The notes beneath the pieces are model-generated. The model worked only from the letters and a program-made list of their open reading frames with translations, was not told where the DNA came from and did not search any database. From assembly GCA_016946835.1 (NCBI GenBank), contig JACVTC010000310.1, forward strand, positions 1 to 50,338: a DNA stretch of 50,338 bases. The letters run 5' to 3'. The stretch's first letter is position 1; the number at the start of each line of letters is the position of its first letter. Source of the DNA: Neocallimastix lanati (nom. inval.) (taxonomy: Eukaryota; Neocallimastigomycota; Neocallimastigomycetes; Neocallimastigales; Neocallimastigaceae). Positions 27,454 to 39,422 of the stretch are shown piece after piece. A program made the translations under genes and the position numbers.

Positions 27454-28070
27454 TGATGCATGTCCAGTAAAAATAATAGAAAATAATAGAAAAATTATTT
27501 AGAAAAATTATTAATATAAATATTTATTAAAAATTAATTTTATATAATGAATCTTAAAATATATTATTAATATATTATTAAAGATAATTTATTATTATTA
27601 ATTATTAAAATATTAAATTAAATAATAATATTAAAAATATTAAAAGAATTGTTGATAATATAGTAAAATTAGTTATATTAATTATAACGGAGATTGAATG
27701 TTTAATTAAATTGATGTTAATATTAAAATAATTTTTAAATAATGTTAAACAATATGAATTAATAGTTATAAGTAAAAAGTTATGAATATTTATATTTATT
27801 AATTAATTTTAGTGTTTCGATAAATAAAATTTATAAAATTAGTAAAAAAATATAATTATGAAAATAATTTATAAATAAATATTTTCTTTTTTTTTAAGGA
27901 ATAATAATAAAACATGTATTTTTTTTTATGATAAAATATAATAAATAAAATAATAAAAGATAAATAAATAAAAAGTAAATATAATTATTGTAATATAATA
28001 TTCTTGGAGTAATTCCCTTTTGCACAAACGCCCAACTAACATATACGGTATTTAATAAAATATCGTATCA
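27454..28070 (+). repeat. Element D 5' LTR
   Basis: 617 bp; direct repeat of 36055-36669 with few differences. Its tail (cgcccaa...TATCGTATCA) resembles the tails of LTRs E and K. Confidence 0.9.
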
Positions 28071-28074
28071 AAAA

Positions 28075-28094
28075 TGGTGGAGAATCCGGGCGTG
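28075..28094 (+). promoter_or_regulatory. Element D tRNA primer-binding site
   Basis: TGGTGGAGAATCCGGGCGTG, four bases after the LTR; identical to element A. Confidence 0.75.
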
Positions 28095-28221
28095 CAAACC
28101 AAGAATATTATGAAATTTATATTTATATTGATATTTACTTTTTAAAAAATAAAGACAATTAAATAATTAATATTAAATTAAAATTAAATAATTAATTTTT
28201 TTTATAATAGTAATATATAAA

Positions 28222-28256
<35 letters not shown>

Positions 28257-28289
28257 CACCTAAAATTATTATGATTATTATTAAATAAT

Positions 28290-28443
28290 AATTAAAGGTA
28301 ACTGGGAGTTCGAACCAGAATAAAAACGAATAAGTCTTTAATTATTATTATTAGTATAGTTAATTTTTTTTATTATCATCTTTATTAGTAATTAAAGACA
28401 ACTGGGAATTCGGACCAGTATAAAAACGAATAAACCTTTAATT
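28290..28443 (+). ncRNA. Two 54-nt structured repeats in element D leader
   Basis: Copies at 28290-28343 and 28390-28443, exactly 100 bp apart. Each is closed by AATTAAAG/CTTTAATT and has an inner CTGG/CCAG hairpin. The first contains GTTCGAACC, a T-arm/Pol III B-box-like motif; the second has ATTCGGACC. Both also keep TAAAAACGAATAA. The sequence between copies is plain AT-rich. Function unknown. Confidence 0.65.
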
Positions 28444-28564
28444 AAGAAATGATATTATAATAAAAAGTAGTAATAGTTTAGTATAAAAATTAATATTAAA
28501 TAATATTTTATTAATAGTATATGTGATAATATTTAGAAAAAAAAAAAATAATAGATAATATTTT

Positions 28565-28929
28565 AATAATAATAATAAATAATATTTTAGTAATGGTGAA
28601 TTAAGTAATAATTAATAATAATAAATGATATTTTAGTAATAGTGAATTAAGTAATAATTAATAATAATAAATAATATTTTAGTAATAGTGAATTAAGTAA
28701 TAATTAATAATAATAAATAATATTTTAGTAATAGTAATATTTTAGTAATAGTGTATAAAATAAGAATTAATAATAATAATAATAATAATTAAATGATATT
28801 TTAGTAATAGTGAATTAAGTAATAATTAATAATAATAAATAATATTTTAGTAATAGTGAATTAATAATTAATAATAATAAATAATATTTTAATAATAGTA
28901 ATATTTTAGTAATAGTATATAAAATAAGA

Positions 28930-28976
<47 letters not shown>

Positions 28977-28999
28977 TAATAATAACAATAATAAAAATA
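28565..28999 (+). repeat. Tandem AT repeats and (AAT)n before D gag
   Basis: About seven imperfect copies of a roughly 47-bp unit containing ATTTTAGTAATAGTGAATTA, then an AAT/AAC run to 28999. Non-coding on the plus strand. The leucine-only minus-strand frame here is a by-product of the repeats. Confidence 0.8.
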
Positions 29000-29062
29000 A
29001 CATTATTATACTCGTAAAAGTATATAAGAATATAATTTCAAATTAAAATAATAATTAGATAA

Positions 29063-30367
29063 ATGGCGGACGCTTCGAAAATTAGAAGAGACTTACCATA
29101 CTTAGCAAATTATGGTAAGGACATAGATTCTTGGATAGAAGATTTCAAAAATGTTATGGAAATTTACAACATCGAGGAACCAAACAGAATTTTTATTTGG
29201 GTAAAGAACGCAGTAGAGGCTGACATAAAAAACCTTTTAAAATCTTTATGTACTACAAGAAATAATGTTAAAAGGTTTCCCTCATATAAAGAAATCCAGA
29301 GAGCCATTGAAGATTATTTAGAAATTACTCAAAATGATAAGTGTTCAATTTTAAAGGCCTTAAAAATAAAAAGAAATGAAACAATTAAAGGATTTAATTA
29401 TAATTATTTAACTCTTTATCATCGACTTGACTTGGAATATAAAAAATTAATATGTGTCGATGATTATTTAAATGCTATACATGATAGGGTATATGTACAT
29501 TCTCAAGTAATTTTGGCCAACTGTAAAACATTAACAGAAGCGTTCGAAGTAGCAGAACGTGCAGAAAAAGCTGAAGTACGAACTATAACAAACAAAAATT
29601 CTCAGAATGTTATGGTATATCAAAACAACATAAATAAAAATAATAACAATTTATTAAATCATCCAATTTATAGGAGCTTAAGAGAACATGGAAATAATTT
29701 AGATAATTCATATCAAGCGTCATCATATGTTATGGGTTATATAAATGAAAACTCCACCAATAATAGAATGTTTACACCAGGTAGATATAGTAACAATAAA
29801 AATAAAAGTTTTAATAATAATAATAATTATTATCACGGAGTAGAACAAATTCAACAAAATAATACTTATGATACAAGAAGATTCTATAATAACTACGAAC
29901 CAAAAGCTAGAAAATCAGTTATGTGTTACTCATGTAAACAAGTAGGACATAAAGCTTATGAATGTCCTAATAATAAAAATAATGGTAGTAATAGAAATAA
30001 TAATCTTTATAATATGAATAATAATGATATGGGTAATAATTATAATAATAATTTTGATTATAATAATAATAGTAATAAATATAACAATTATTATAATAAT
30101 AGTAATAAAAATGGCTACAATAATTCTTTTAATGGTAGTAATTATTACTTTAATAAAAATAATAAATTTACTGGAAATAATATTGCTAATAGAAATAATC
30201 ATAATTTTAATGAGAATAATATTCCCACTGGAAATAATAATTTTAATAGAAATTCTAATGGAATAAATCAGGATATTAATACTACTAGTTCAAATATTAA
30301 TAGTAATTTCAAAGCTAATGTAAATAATAATAATAATAATGGAGATAGCTTTAATAATTTAAACTAA
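29063..30367 (+). CDS. gag: Element D Gag, asparagine-rich
   Basis: 434 residues from ATG 29063. A capsid-like N-terminal half (DIDSWIEDFKNVMEIY; KIKRNETIKGFN) resembles A Gag. A CCHC knuckle begins at C288 (CYSCKQVGHKAYEC). The last 130 residues are nearly all Asn with Tyr/Phe/Gly/Lys, a prion-like composition coded by AAT. The frame ends TTA AAC TAA, so the stop follows the slippery site directly. It should form particles and bind RNA; the Asn-rich tail may promote assembly, which is inference. Confidence 0.9.
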   Translation: MADASKIRRDLPYLANYGKDIDSWIEDFKNVMEIYNIEEPNRIFIWVKNAVEADIKNLLKSLCTTRNNVKRFPSYKEIQRAIEDYLEITQNDKCSILKALKIKRNETIKGFNYNYLTLYHRLDLEYKKLICVDDYLNAIHDRVYVHSQVILANCKTLTEAFEVAERAEKAEVRTITNKNSQNVMVYQNNINKNNNNLLNHPIYRSLREHGNNLDNSYQASSYVMGYINENSTNNRMFTPGRYSNNKNKSFNNNNNYYHGVEQIQQNNTYDTRRFYNNYEPKARKSVMCYSCKQVGHKAYECPNNKNNGSNRNNNLYNMNNNDMGNNYNNNFDYNNNSNKYNNYYNNSNKNGYNNSFNGSNYYFNKNNKFTGNNIANRNNHNFNENNIPTGNNNFNRNSNGINQDINTTSSNINSNFKANVNNNNNNGDSFNNLN

Positions 30368-30390
30368 ATAATGGGAGAAGGACAACTCCC
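30358..30390 (+). promoter_or_regulatory. -1 ribosomal frameshift cassette (D)
   Basis: TTTAAAC (30358-30364), spacer TAAATAAT, GGGAG (30373-30377), loop AAGGACAA, CTCCC (30386-30390). Spacer and loop sequence differ from B/C/G but every length is the same. Confidence 0.88.
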
Positions 30391-30529
30391 GTTAACCAAA
30401 CCAAACTTCAAACTTATAATAAAAATAATAGTATTAATGAAGAATATGTAAATTTAACATACTCTCCCAAGTTAAATAATAATACTATGAAAATAAAAAA
30501 TAATTATAATAATACTAATGATAATAATT

Positions 30530-30560
<31 letters not shown>

Positions 30561-33500
30561 ACATAATAATAATAATAATAATAATAATTCATATAATGCT
30601 AGTGCAACTTCAAATAATGATGTAATAAATAATGGATATCCTTATAATGATAATTCACATAATTATGATATAAACAATAATTATTTAAATAAGAATAATA
30701 AAATAAATTATACAAACAGTTTATTTGATGATAATCATACAAGTATTGATAATATTTATTCCAATAATAATAATAATAATAACTTAAATAATATAGAATA
30801 TCTTAGTAAGAATACTAGTAACGGTTATAAATTAAATAATAGTAATCATAACAACATCTATGAAAATGACACTATTAATAAACAAGTTAACAATGATGTT
30901 AATATAAATAATACTTATAAAAATAATAATGATGATCAAAGTAACAATGAAATTGATTTAAATAGAATTTCTATAAATGATAATGAAAAGAAAATTAATA
31001 ATGAACCTAATTCAAATAATATTTATAATAATTTTGATAATTACCATAATGAGGAAATTATCGCTGTTGCCCAAAAGAAAGGTAAAAATAATTCAATAAA
31101 AATCTCCCCATATACCAAAGAAATAAAGAAAAAGCTTATAGATAATCCAGTTCCAATTATTACAAATGCTATGAAGAAAAATACTATTATGAAAAGAAAA
31201 TTAAACGTTAATAAATTAGCAACTACAGGAACACCTGATATGATAATAGATGAGGGAGGAACGAATGTCAAACTATCAACAGAAAAAGAAGAAGGTAAAG
31301 AATTTAAAGAAAATAAAGATCATAAAAATGTTACTTTCAATGAATCTATTGAAATTTTTGAGGATTCACAACCACCAACTAATCAAACAATAACTAATAA
31401 TAATACAAATAAATTAGAATATTTGGATCTTTCTTATATCAATCAACCAAATATTAGAAATGTAAAAAAAGCGAATAAATTGAATAAAATAAATGAAATA
31501 CTGAGCAGTAACAAAGATGATATACCCATCAATGTTAAAAGTTATTCCAAGCCAGAGAAACACATAAAAATGATGGAAGATTTTAATGAATTTAAAATTA
31601 AGGACTTTATCAAGGAAGTAGCATCAACCGAAGTCATAACGAAGTTAGTATATTTGTTAGACCTGTTTCCAAAGTTCAGGTCAGAATTTACAAAAGCATT
31701 AAAATTAACCGAAGGAAAAGAGAAAATAAAGAAAAATTTGAATACATCTTTAATAAATGTAATGACAATTATAAGCCAACATAAAGTGATTAAAGTTAAA
31801 GGCACTGTGGATAAGAAACCAGCTGAAATTTTCTTGGACTCGTGTGCTAGCGTTAATTTGATTACCACTACGGCTTTAAAAAAATTTAAAATTAATAAAA
31901 ATCCTATTGGGAGAATATCCGAAAAAATTTTTCAGGTATATTCCAACAATTCAACTTGTTCAGATATTTATGAACTAAAAATATCTATTGGAAATTACAC
32001 TTTTATCGATTACTTTAGGAAAATTGATAAGGATGATATCTTTGATATATTAATAGGTATTGACACACTTAAACGAAATAGATTTGATATAAATTTAGTT
32101 AATGATACCTTATATCATATTGATGAAAATAATAATCCTATAGAATTAGCTTCTTTATTTTATGATGTTAGCTTGAGTCCTTCTGAAAGTACAAATAGAA
32201 TTAATGACGAAGAAAATAATATGAATAAGGAGAATAATATAAATAATAATTCTTCTGAAGAGAATGATGAGGATTCTGAAACTAGTTGGAGTGACAATGA
32301 TAATAATAATGATAATAATAATATACTTTTTACATATGCTAAATCAGAGTTACCTAATATTAACATAAATAATTTTAATGTAAAATTACCTTTCTTTAAT
32401 AGTGTCGACATCGATAAAGAAAATAATATCAAAATAAAAACGAATAATAATAAGAATGATGATAAAATTGACAATTATAAAATAAATGATCATAAAATTA
32501 ATTCTAAAGTTACAAACAATATAAATCCCATACTACATTCTAAACTTCCATCAAAAATCGATTCTGATCAAAACGGCAATAACAAATTAAATAGTAATTA
32601 TAAATTAGTAGATAGAAATATTGAAAGGAAAGAATATAAGAATAAAACGGTTGATATTACAACACAATTGATTCCATCTCTTTTATTAATAACTAATGAA
32701 GTACTACATAATGAAAACGAGGTTTGCACAGACGACACAATATCTAAACTGGAAATGATTCACTCTATTGTAAAAAAATTACCAGAAAATTTGAAAGCTG
32801 ATGTAGAAAAATTATTTTTAAATTATATTAGTGTTCTTGCACTGAAAACTGACGATTTGGGTTCGTCAAAGCTATATCCTCATAGAATTAATTTAATACC
32901 AGGAACAACACCTATTAAACAGAGGGCCTACCGTATTTCAAAAGTGCAAGCTGATGCACTTAAAAAGGAATTAATTAAACTTATAAATAATAACTTAATT
33001 GTCCCTCTAGTTCTCCTTGGTCTTCTCCTGTAGTACTGGTACCGAAAAAGAATGGTCAAGTGAGAATGTGTGTTGACTACAGGAAGATTAATAATTGTAC
33101 ATTAAAGGACGCTTATGCACTTCCTTTAATAGATGATATACTTTACTATGTTAGCGGTGATATTTCTATTTTGTCTACTATTGATCTCTTCTCAGGGTAC
33201 CATCAGATTCCTATGCATTCTGATGATAAAGATATCACTTGCTTTACGACCATTTACGGAAACTTTAATTTTGAAGTTATGCCTTTTGGACTATGCAACG
33301 CTCCCGCTACTTTTCAAAGGGAGATGAACAGAATATTTTTTGATTTAATCGGAGTATGTGTTTTTATTTACATAGATGACTTAGTTATTTATTCTCCTTC
33401 ATTAGATCAACACATCAAAGACCTAGAAAAAGTATTCCTCATTCTTGCTAATAATGGATTAAAAGTGAATTTTGAAAAATGTGATTTCTTTAAAGAAGAA

Positions 33501-35841
33501 GTTGAGCTCCTTGGTCATACTCTTTCTACTAAGGGTATAAAACCTATGAATTCTAAAATAAAAGTTATTGCTAATTGGTTACCTCCTTCTAATTTAAAAC
33601 AGTTACGTTCTTTCTTAGGGGCAATTGGATATTACCGGAAATTCATTAGCCATTTTGCCCAAATTGCTAAACCTTTATATGATTTAACAAAAAAGAATGT
33701 TCCTTTTGTTTGGTCTACCGAATCTAATAATGCATTTGAATTTTTAAAAATTCGTCTTATTAATGCACCTATATTGTCACCTCCAAATTTTGATAAACCA
33801 TTTATTGTTCGTTCAGATGCATCTAAATCAGGAATTGGCGGGGTACTACTTCAGTTAGACGATGACAACATTGAGAAGCCATTATATTATGAAAGTAGGA
33901 CACTTTCCAATTCTGAAATCAATTATAGCATTACAGAACTTGAGGGGCTTGCCGCATTTTACTGTGTCATGAAATTTAAACCTTTTCTCACTGGTAATAG
34001 TTTTGAGACAATTCTTTATACCGATCATAAGCCTTTAGTTTACATATTTAAAAATAAAGAACCTTCTTCAGCAAGGCATGTCAAATGGATAACTGAGTTC
34101 AGTATTTTAAAAATTAAAGTGTTATATGAAGAGGGGAGGAGGAATGTAGTTGCTGATGCACTATCTAGATTACATTCTAACAATGAAAAATATATAATCA
34201 AAAATATAAAAAATGATGATAAACATATAAAAAATAAAAATAAAAGAAATAATATAAAAAATTATAATAAAGACGTATTCAACCAAGTTATAAATAATGA
34301 AATTCAAAATTGTGAAATTAAAAATAATGAAGAAATTAGAAATAAGAAAAATACTAAAATTAATAAAATAAAAGAGTTAGTGGATGAAATTAAGATCAAT
34401 AGTAATAATGAAAATTACGAAATGGAATATGAGGAAATTAAAAATAATGTAAATAACATTAATAAGTTTAATAAGTTTAATAATAAATTACATAATAATA
34501 ATAGTGAAAATAATGGAGTGGAAAATAAATTGAATGTGAATTATATGGTATTTCAAACTGAAGAAAATAATAAACATAGTTTTAATAATAATGATAATAA
34601 TAATAATAATATTAATCATGTTAATACTAATAATAATGATATTGATGATAGTACCGAAATACTAAATGATTTCTATAAAAAAATAATAAACCAGAAATTT
34701 GTATTAATTGATGGAGTTCAGTATTATAAAGATAATAATGAATTAAGAAAAGTAATATTTAATGATAATGAAAAATGGGAACTTATTAGTAAAGCTCATT
34801 GTTTAGGACATGAAGGTAACTTTAAAACCTACCATCGTTTGAAAAGGAACTATTATTGGATAGGAATGAATAAGGATATCAGATTATTTATTAAATCTTG
34901 TCATGTATGTCAATTATGTAAACCACAACCACCGAATGTATTTACAGAAGATTTAGCTACACCCCCAGGTCTACCTTTTACTCGGGTAGGATTGGATTTA
35001 GTTGGACCCTTATACGAATCTTTCAGAGGTAATAAATATATAATAGTACTTGTAGATTATTTAACAAAATGGGTGGAAGCTGAAGCATTAGCCAAAACAG
35101 AATCAGAAGATGTCATTAGATTTTTAAATAATATATTTTCAAGACACGGGATTCCAGAGATATTAATTACTGATAATGGCCCGCAATTCATATCTGATAA
35201 AACAAAAGCTTTCCTAGATTTAAATGATGTCTATGTACATTATATTAGTACTTATCATCCTGCTTCTAACGGAGAAGTTGAAAACAGGAATAGAGAAATA
35301 GTCAAATATATTAGAATTCTTAAAAGCCAATTTAAAGAATTAAGTAAACAAAATCAAGAATGGGATGATATTTTACCTAGTGCACTTTGGGCTTTAAGAA
35401 CAACAAAAAATGAAGTTACTAAATTTAGTAGTTTCGAATTACTCTATGGTAGGAAAGACTTACAACCATTTGAATTAGCAATTAATATTGACAAAAGATT
35501 TCCTGAAGAATCAGAAGAAGAATATTTTGTTCGAAAATTTATTAATCACCATAATTGGATTTCTGAAGCAATCAAAAATATTGAAACTGCAAATGAATTA
35601 TGGAAAGATAGGAGAAGACAGATTAAAAGATTAAGAAGTGAATTCAAACCAGGAGACCTAGTTTTAGTTAGAAATTTCAATCGAAGGAAACTAGACCCTT
35701 ATTATATCGGACCATTAAAAATAGTTAAACAGCAATTTAATACTGTCACAGTATGTGATCCTTATACGAACGAAATTGCAGAGAGAAACATTCATCTAAA
35801 AAATGTAATTCCATATATTAGTAATTTCCTAAATTATAATC

Positions 35842-35846
<5 letters not shown>
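30358..35846 (+). pseudogene. pol: Element D pol with a single frameshift in RT
   Basis: The -1 frame from the slippery site runs to TAG 33031-33033. The rest continues in another frame (open to 35846) through an apparent 1-nt deletion near 33000, just before the RT segment SPWSSPVVLVPKKNG. An Asn-rich extension of about 200 residues precedes the protease (D-S-C, codons at 31837). In the second part, counted from codon 33060, RT has YIDD at 104-107. RNase H follows, then an unusual Asn/Lys-rich linker of about 170 residues (34180-34660). The integrase triad is D646-x58-D705-x35-E741. Everything else is intact, so the break is recent or a sequencing error in an AT-rich read. Confidence 0.88.
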
Positions 35847-35882
<36 letters not shown>

Positions 35883-36015
35883 ATGATATATATATATAAA
35901 AAAAAAAAAAAAAAAATTTTGATATATATAAAAAATATAAAAAAAAAATATAAAAAAAATATTATAAAATATATAATAGTATTATTAGTTTAATAAATAT
36001 TTTAATATGCTTATA
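35845..36015 (+). other. A-tract-rich 3' end of element D
   Basis: A 36-nt A run begins within the pol stop codon, followed by further A runs and TA repeats. Confidence 0.7.
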
Positions 36016-36034
36016 GACTTCAAGGGACGAAGTC
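36016..36034 (+). promoter_or_regulatory. Conserved hairpin 5' of the polypurine tract (D)
   Basis: GACTTC-AAGGGAC-GAAGTC; same stem and spacing as in A and H. Confidence 0.65.
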
Positions 36035-36040
36035 TAAGCT

Positions 36041-36050
36041 AAGTGGGGGC
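36041..36050 (+). promoter_or_regulatory. Element D polypurine tract
   Basis: AAGTGGGGGC, then ATCT and the LTR. Confidence 0.7.
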
Positions 36051-36054
36051 ATCT

Positions 36055-36669
36055 TGATGCATGTCCAGTAAAAATAATAGAAAATAATAGAAAAATTATT
36101 TAGAAAAATTATTAATATAAATATTTATTAAAAATTAATTTTATATAATGAATCTTAAAATATATTATTAATATATTATTAAAGATAATTTATTATTATT
36201 AATTATTAAAATATTAAATTAAATAATAATATTAAAAATATTAAAAGAATTGTTGATAATATAGTAAAATTAGTTATATTAATTATAACGGAGATTGAAT
36301 GTTTAATTAAATTGATGTTAATATTAAAATAATTTTTAAATAATGTTAAACAAGATGAATTAATAGTTATAAGTAAAAAGTTATGAATATTTATATTTAT
36401 TAATTAATTTTAGTGTTTCGATAAATAAAATTTATAAAATTAGTAAAAAATATAATTATGAAAATAATTTATAAATAAATATTTTCTTTTTTTTTAAGGA
36501 ATAATAATAAAACATGTATTTTTTTTATGATAAAATATAATAAATAAAATAATAAAAGATAAATAAATAAAAAGTAAATATAATTATTGTAATATAATAT
36601 TCTTGGAGTAATTCCCTTTTGCACAAACGCCCAACTAACATATACGGTATTTAATAAAATATCGTATCA
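36055..36669 (+). repeat. Element D 3' LTR
   Basis: 615-bp repeat of 27454-28070; followed by CTTC. Confidence 0.9.
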
Positions 36670-36673
36670 CTTC

Positions 36674-37141
36674 TGATACGTGACCACTATAAAAATGGTA
36701 TTTAGGTAGATTCTTTAGGTTAAAGAAATACTTAAATATTATTGGTCAATAATAATTTTAGAATAATATATATAATTTTAGAATAATAATTATTAAACGG
36801 AGAATTCTTTTATTTATAAGTTTATACTTATGATAAATTAATTCATATAAATAGCTATTTTATATTTTATTTTAGTATAGTTAAAAAGAGATATTATATA
36901 TATTTGAGATAATTAATTATAATATTTATATAAAAGAGTAATAATAATAATAATTGATGTAATAATTAATAATTAATAATAAATAAAGAGAACATTAAAA
37001 AGATATATTTATTACTTTATTTTGTATTATTGTATGTGTTATTTCTATTTAATATTAGAATATATTATTTTGTCATAATTCCTTATTGTCATTGCCCACA
37101 AATAAATATTAATTTAGATACATAAATAAAATACCGTATCA
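36674..37141 (+). repeat. Solo LTR, family A
   Basis: 468 bp, more diverged from the element A LTRs than these are from each other. CTTC on both sides (36670-36673, 37142-37145) is a perfect 4-bp duplication. Confidence 0.88.
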
Positions 37142-37145
37142 CTTC

Positions 37146-37935
37146 TAATACAGAATGAACAAATAATACTAATTGTGCTAGAATAATATAAATTATTCTA
37201 ACCTTATAGATTATTCTATTCTATATAATTGGAACTTTCCAATATTCTTCAAATATTACTAAATAGCAATCTTAAGTTAATAAATCACTAATTAACTTAT
37301 AATTCCTTTTTGAATTATCGATCCGATTCCATTATAATGTATTAAAAATCTTTAGCCAAGAATATTGTCCTTGCCCACTTAATATATTAATATTATATTT
37401 CTTTTGTATTATGTTATATTGAAAATAATCAAATCTATTTAATTAGTTATTAAAATTTTCGTTATCAATTTAAATTTATTTTTAATTACTAAATTTAACT
37501 AAACCACAATAAAATATTCTGTATAATCTCTTTATTTTTATTTTATATATATTAGTATTAAACTATTATTAAATAATTAATAATTCAATAATATATAACT
37601 ACTATTTATAACAATAATATTATTAACTAAAATAATAATTCAATTTCAATTTAAATGTTTTATTTATAAAAATAATTAGTAATTAGTTTATTAAAAAAAA
37701 TAGTTAGGCTTTACAAATTTTAATTTGATAAAAAAATATAAATACATGTAATTTTAGTGAAATAAAATATAATCAATAACTTTCTTTTTATTAAATAAAT
37801 AATTATATTATTATTTTTCTTTTATAAATTTAAATAAATAAATATTGATTTTAAAACAAATTATTTTTTTTTTATTGTAATTTTATTATTTGTGTTAATT
37901 ATTATTATATTCCTAAAATTATATGAACCATACCA
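37146..37935 (+). repeat. Solo LTR, family C
   Basis: 790 bp, close to the element C LTRs. Flanked by CTTC (left) and CTGC (right), which do not match, so it is not a simple solo LTR of one insertion. Confidence 0.88.
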
Positions 37936-37939
37936 CTGC

Positions 37940-38627
37940 TGATACAAGATGAAAAGAAAAATAATGATATTTTAAAATTATTATTAAATTATATTAATTA
38001 TATAAAGTTTGTAAAATATATATTATTATAAAATTAAAATTAATTATATAAAAATGATGAATTATATTAATTATAAATCATATAAAATAATATTATTATA
38101 GTATAAAATTTAATTATTATAATATAAACTTTTATATTAATGTTTATATAAAATATAACAATTATGATTTAATATAGAGATAATAATTATAAAAAAAAAT
38201 ATATAAAAATATTATAAAAAAAAAAAAATGTTTTTGTTAAAAAATTATTGATATATGTTAATTAGTAATAATTGATTTAATATAAGAAAAATGTTTTAAT
38301 TAGTTAAGATAGTAGTTTAGTTATTAGTTTTAATAAAATTAGTTGTTTAAGTAATTAATTGTAGAATATTATAATTAAATTATAATTATTAATAGTTAAT
38401 TAATATGATAAAAATAAAATAAAATAAAATAAAATAAAATAAAATAAAATAAAATAAAATAAAATAAAATAAAAATAAAATATTACAAAACAAATATCCT
38501 AAAATAAAAATTTTAAATAATTAAATAAAATAATTAATATTATTATTAGAATATATAATTTAATACAATTCCCCAATGTAGCGCCCAAAACCATTGTAAA
38601 TACGAATATTTAAAATATATCGTATCA
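37940..38627 (+). repeat. Solo LTR, family E
   Basis: 688 bp, TGATAC...GTATCA, flanked by CTGC on both sides. No other copy in the window. Its tail resembles LTRs of D and K. It contains an AAAAT microsatellite (about 38410-38475). Confidence 0.82.
38410..38475 (+). repeat. AAAAT microsatellite
   Basis: About 13 copies of a five-base unit inside LTR E. Confidence 0.9.
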
Positions 38628-38631
38628 CTGC

Positions 38632-39418
38632 GGTATGGTTCATATAATTTTAGGAATATAATAATAATTAACACAAATAATAAAATTACAATAAAAAAAA
38701 TAATTTGTTTTAAAATCAATATTTATTTATTTAAATTTATAAAAGAAAAATAATAATATAATTATTTATTTAATAAAAAGAAATTTATTGATTATATTTT
38801 ATTTCACTAAAATTACATGTATTTATATTTTTTTATCAAATTAAAATTTGTAAAGCCTAACTATTTTTTTAATAAACTAATTACTAATTATTTTTATAAA
38901 TAAAACATTTAAATTGAAATTGAATTATTATTTTAGTTAATAATATTATTGTTATAAATAGTAGTTATATATTATTGAATTATTAATTATTTAATAATAG
39001 TTTAATACTAATATATATAAAATAAAAATAAAGAGATTATACAGAATATTTTATTGTGGTTTAGTTAAATTTAGTAATTAAAAATAAATTTAAATTGATA
39101 ACGAAAATTTTAATAACTAATTAAATAGATTTGATTATTTTCAATATAACATAATACAAAAGAAATATAATATTAATATATTAAGTGGGCAAGGACAATA
39201 TTCTTGGCTAAAGATTTTTAATACATTATAATGGAATCGGATCGATAATTCAAAAAGGAATTATAAGTTAATTAGTGATTTATTAACTTAAGATTGCTAT
39301 TTAGTAATATTTGAAGAATATTGGAAAGTTCCAATTATATAGAATAGAATAATCTATAAGGTTAGAATAATTTATATTATTCTAGCACAATTAGTATTAT
39401 TTGTTCATTCTGTATTAA
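38632..39418 (-). repeat. Solo LTR, family C, inverted
   Basis: Reverse complement of the C LTR at 37146-37935. ACTG occurs at both borders (38627-38630 and 39418-39421), a possible duplication if the terminal base is changed. Confidence 0.88.
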
Positions 39419-39422
39419 CTGA

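Larger units (their letters stand above)
27454..36669 (+). mobile_element. Element D: full-length, asparagine-rich Ty3/Gypsy element with one frameshift
   Basis: 617/615-bp LTRs (TGATGC...GTATCA) flank a primer site, a leader with two structured repeats, gag, frameshift cassette, pol with one break, and a polypurine tract. The left flank is TTTT but the right is CTTC, so it lacks matching target duplications. This suggests recombination with another D copy or loss at one end. Confidence 0.9.

Noticed and set aside
28815-29003. 62-residue leucine-rich minus-strand frame
   Set aside because: By-product of the (AAT)n tandem repeat; no start context or homology.
30024-30266. Isoleucine-rich plus-strand frame inside D gag
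   Set aside because: Out-of-frame reading of AAT repeats in the Asn-rich Gag tail.
33031-33060. Second programmed frameshift in D pol
   Set aside because: No slippery heptamer or stem at the break, and the joint lies inside a conserved RT motif; a 1-nt deletion is simpler.
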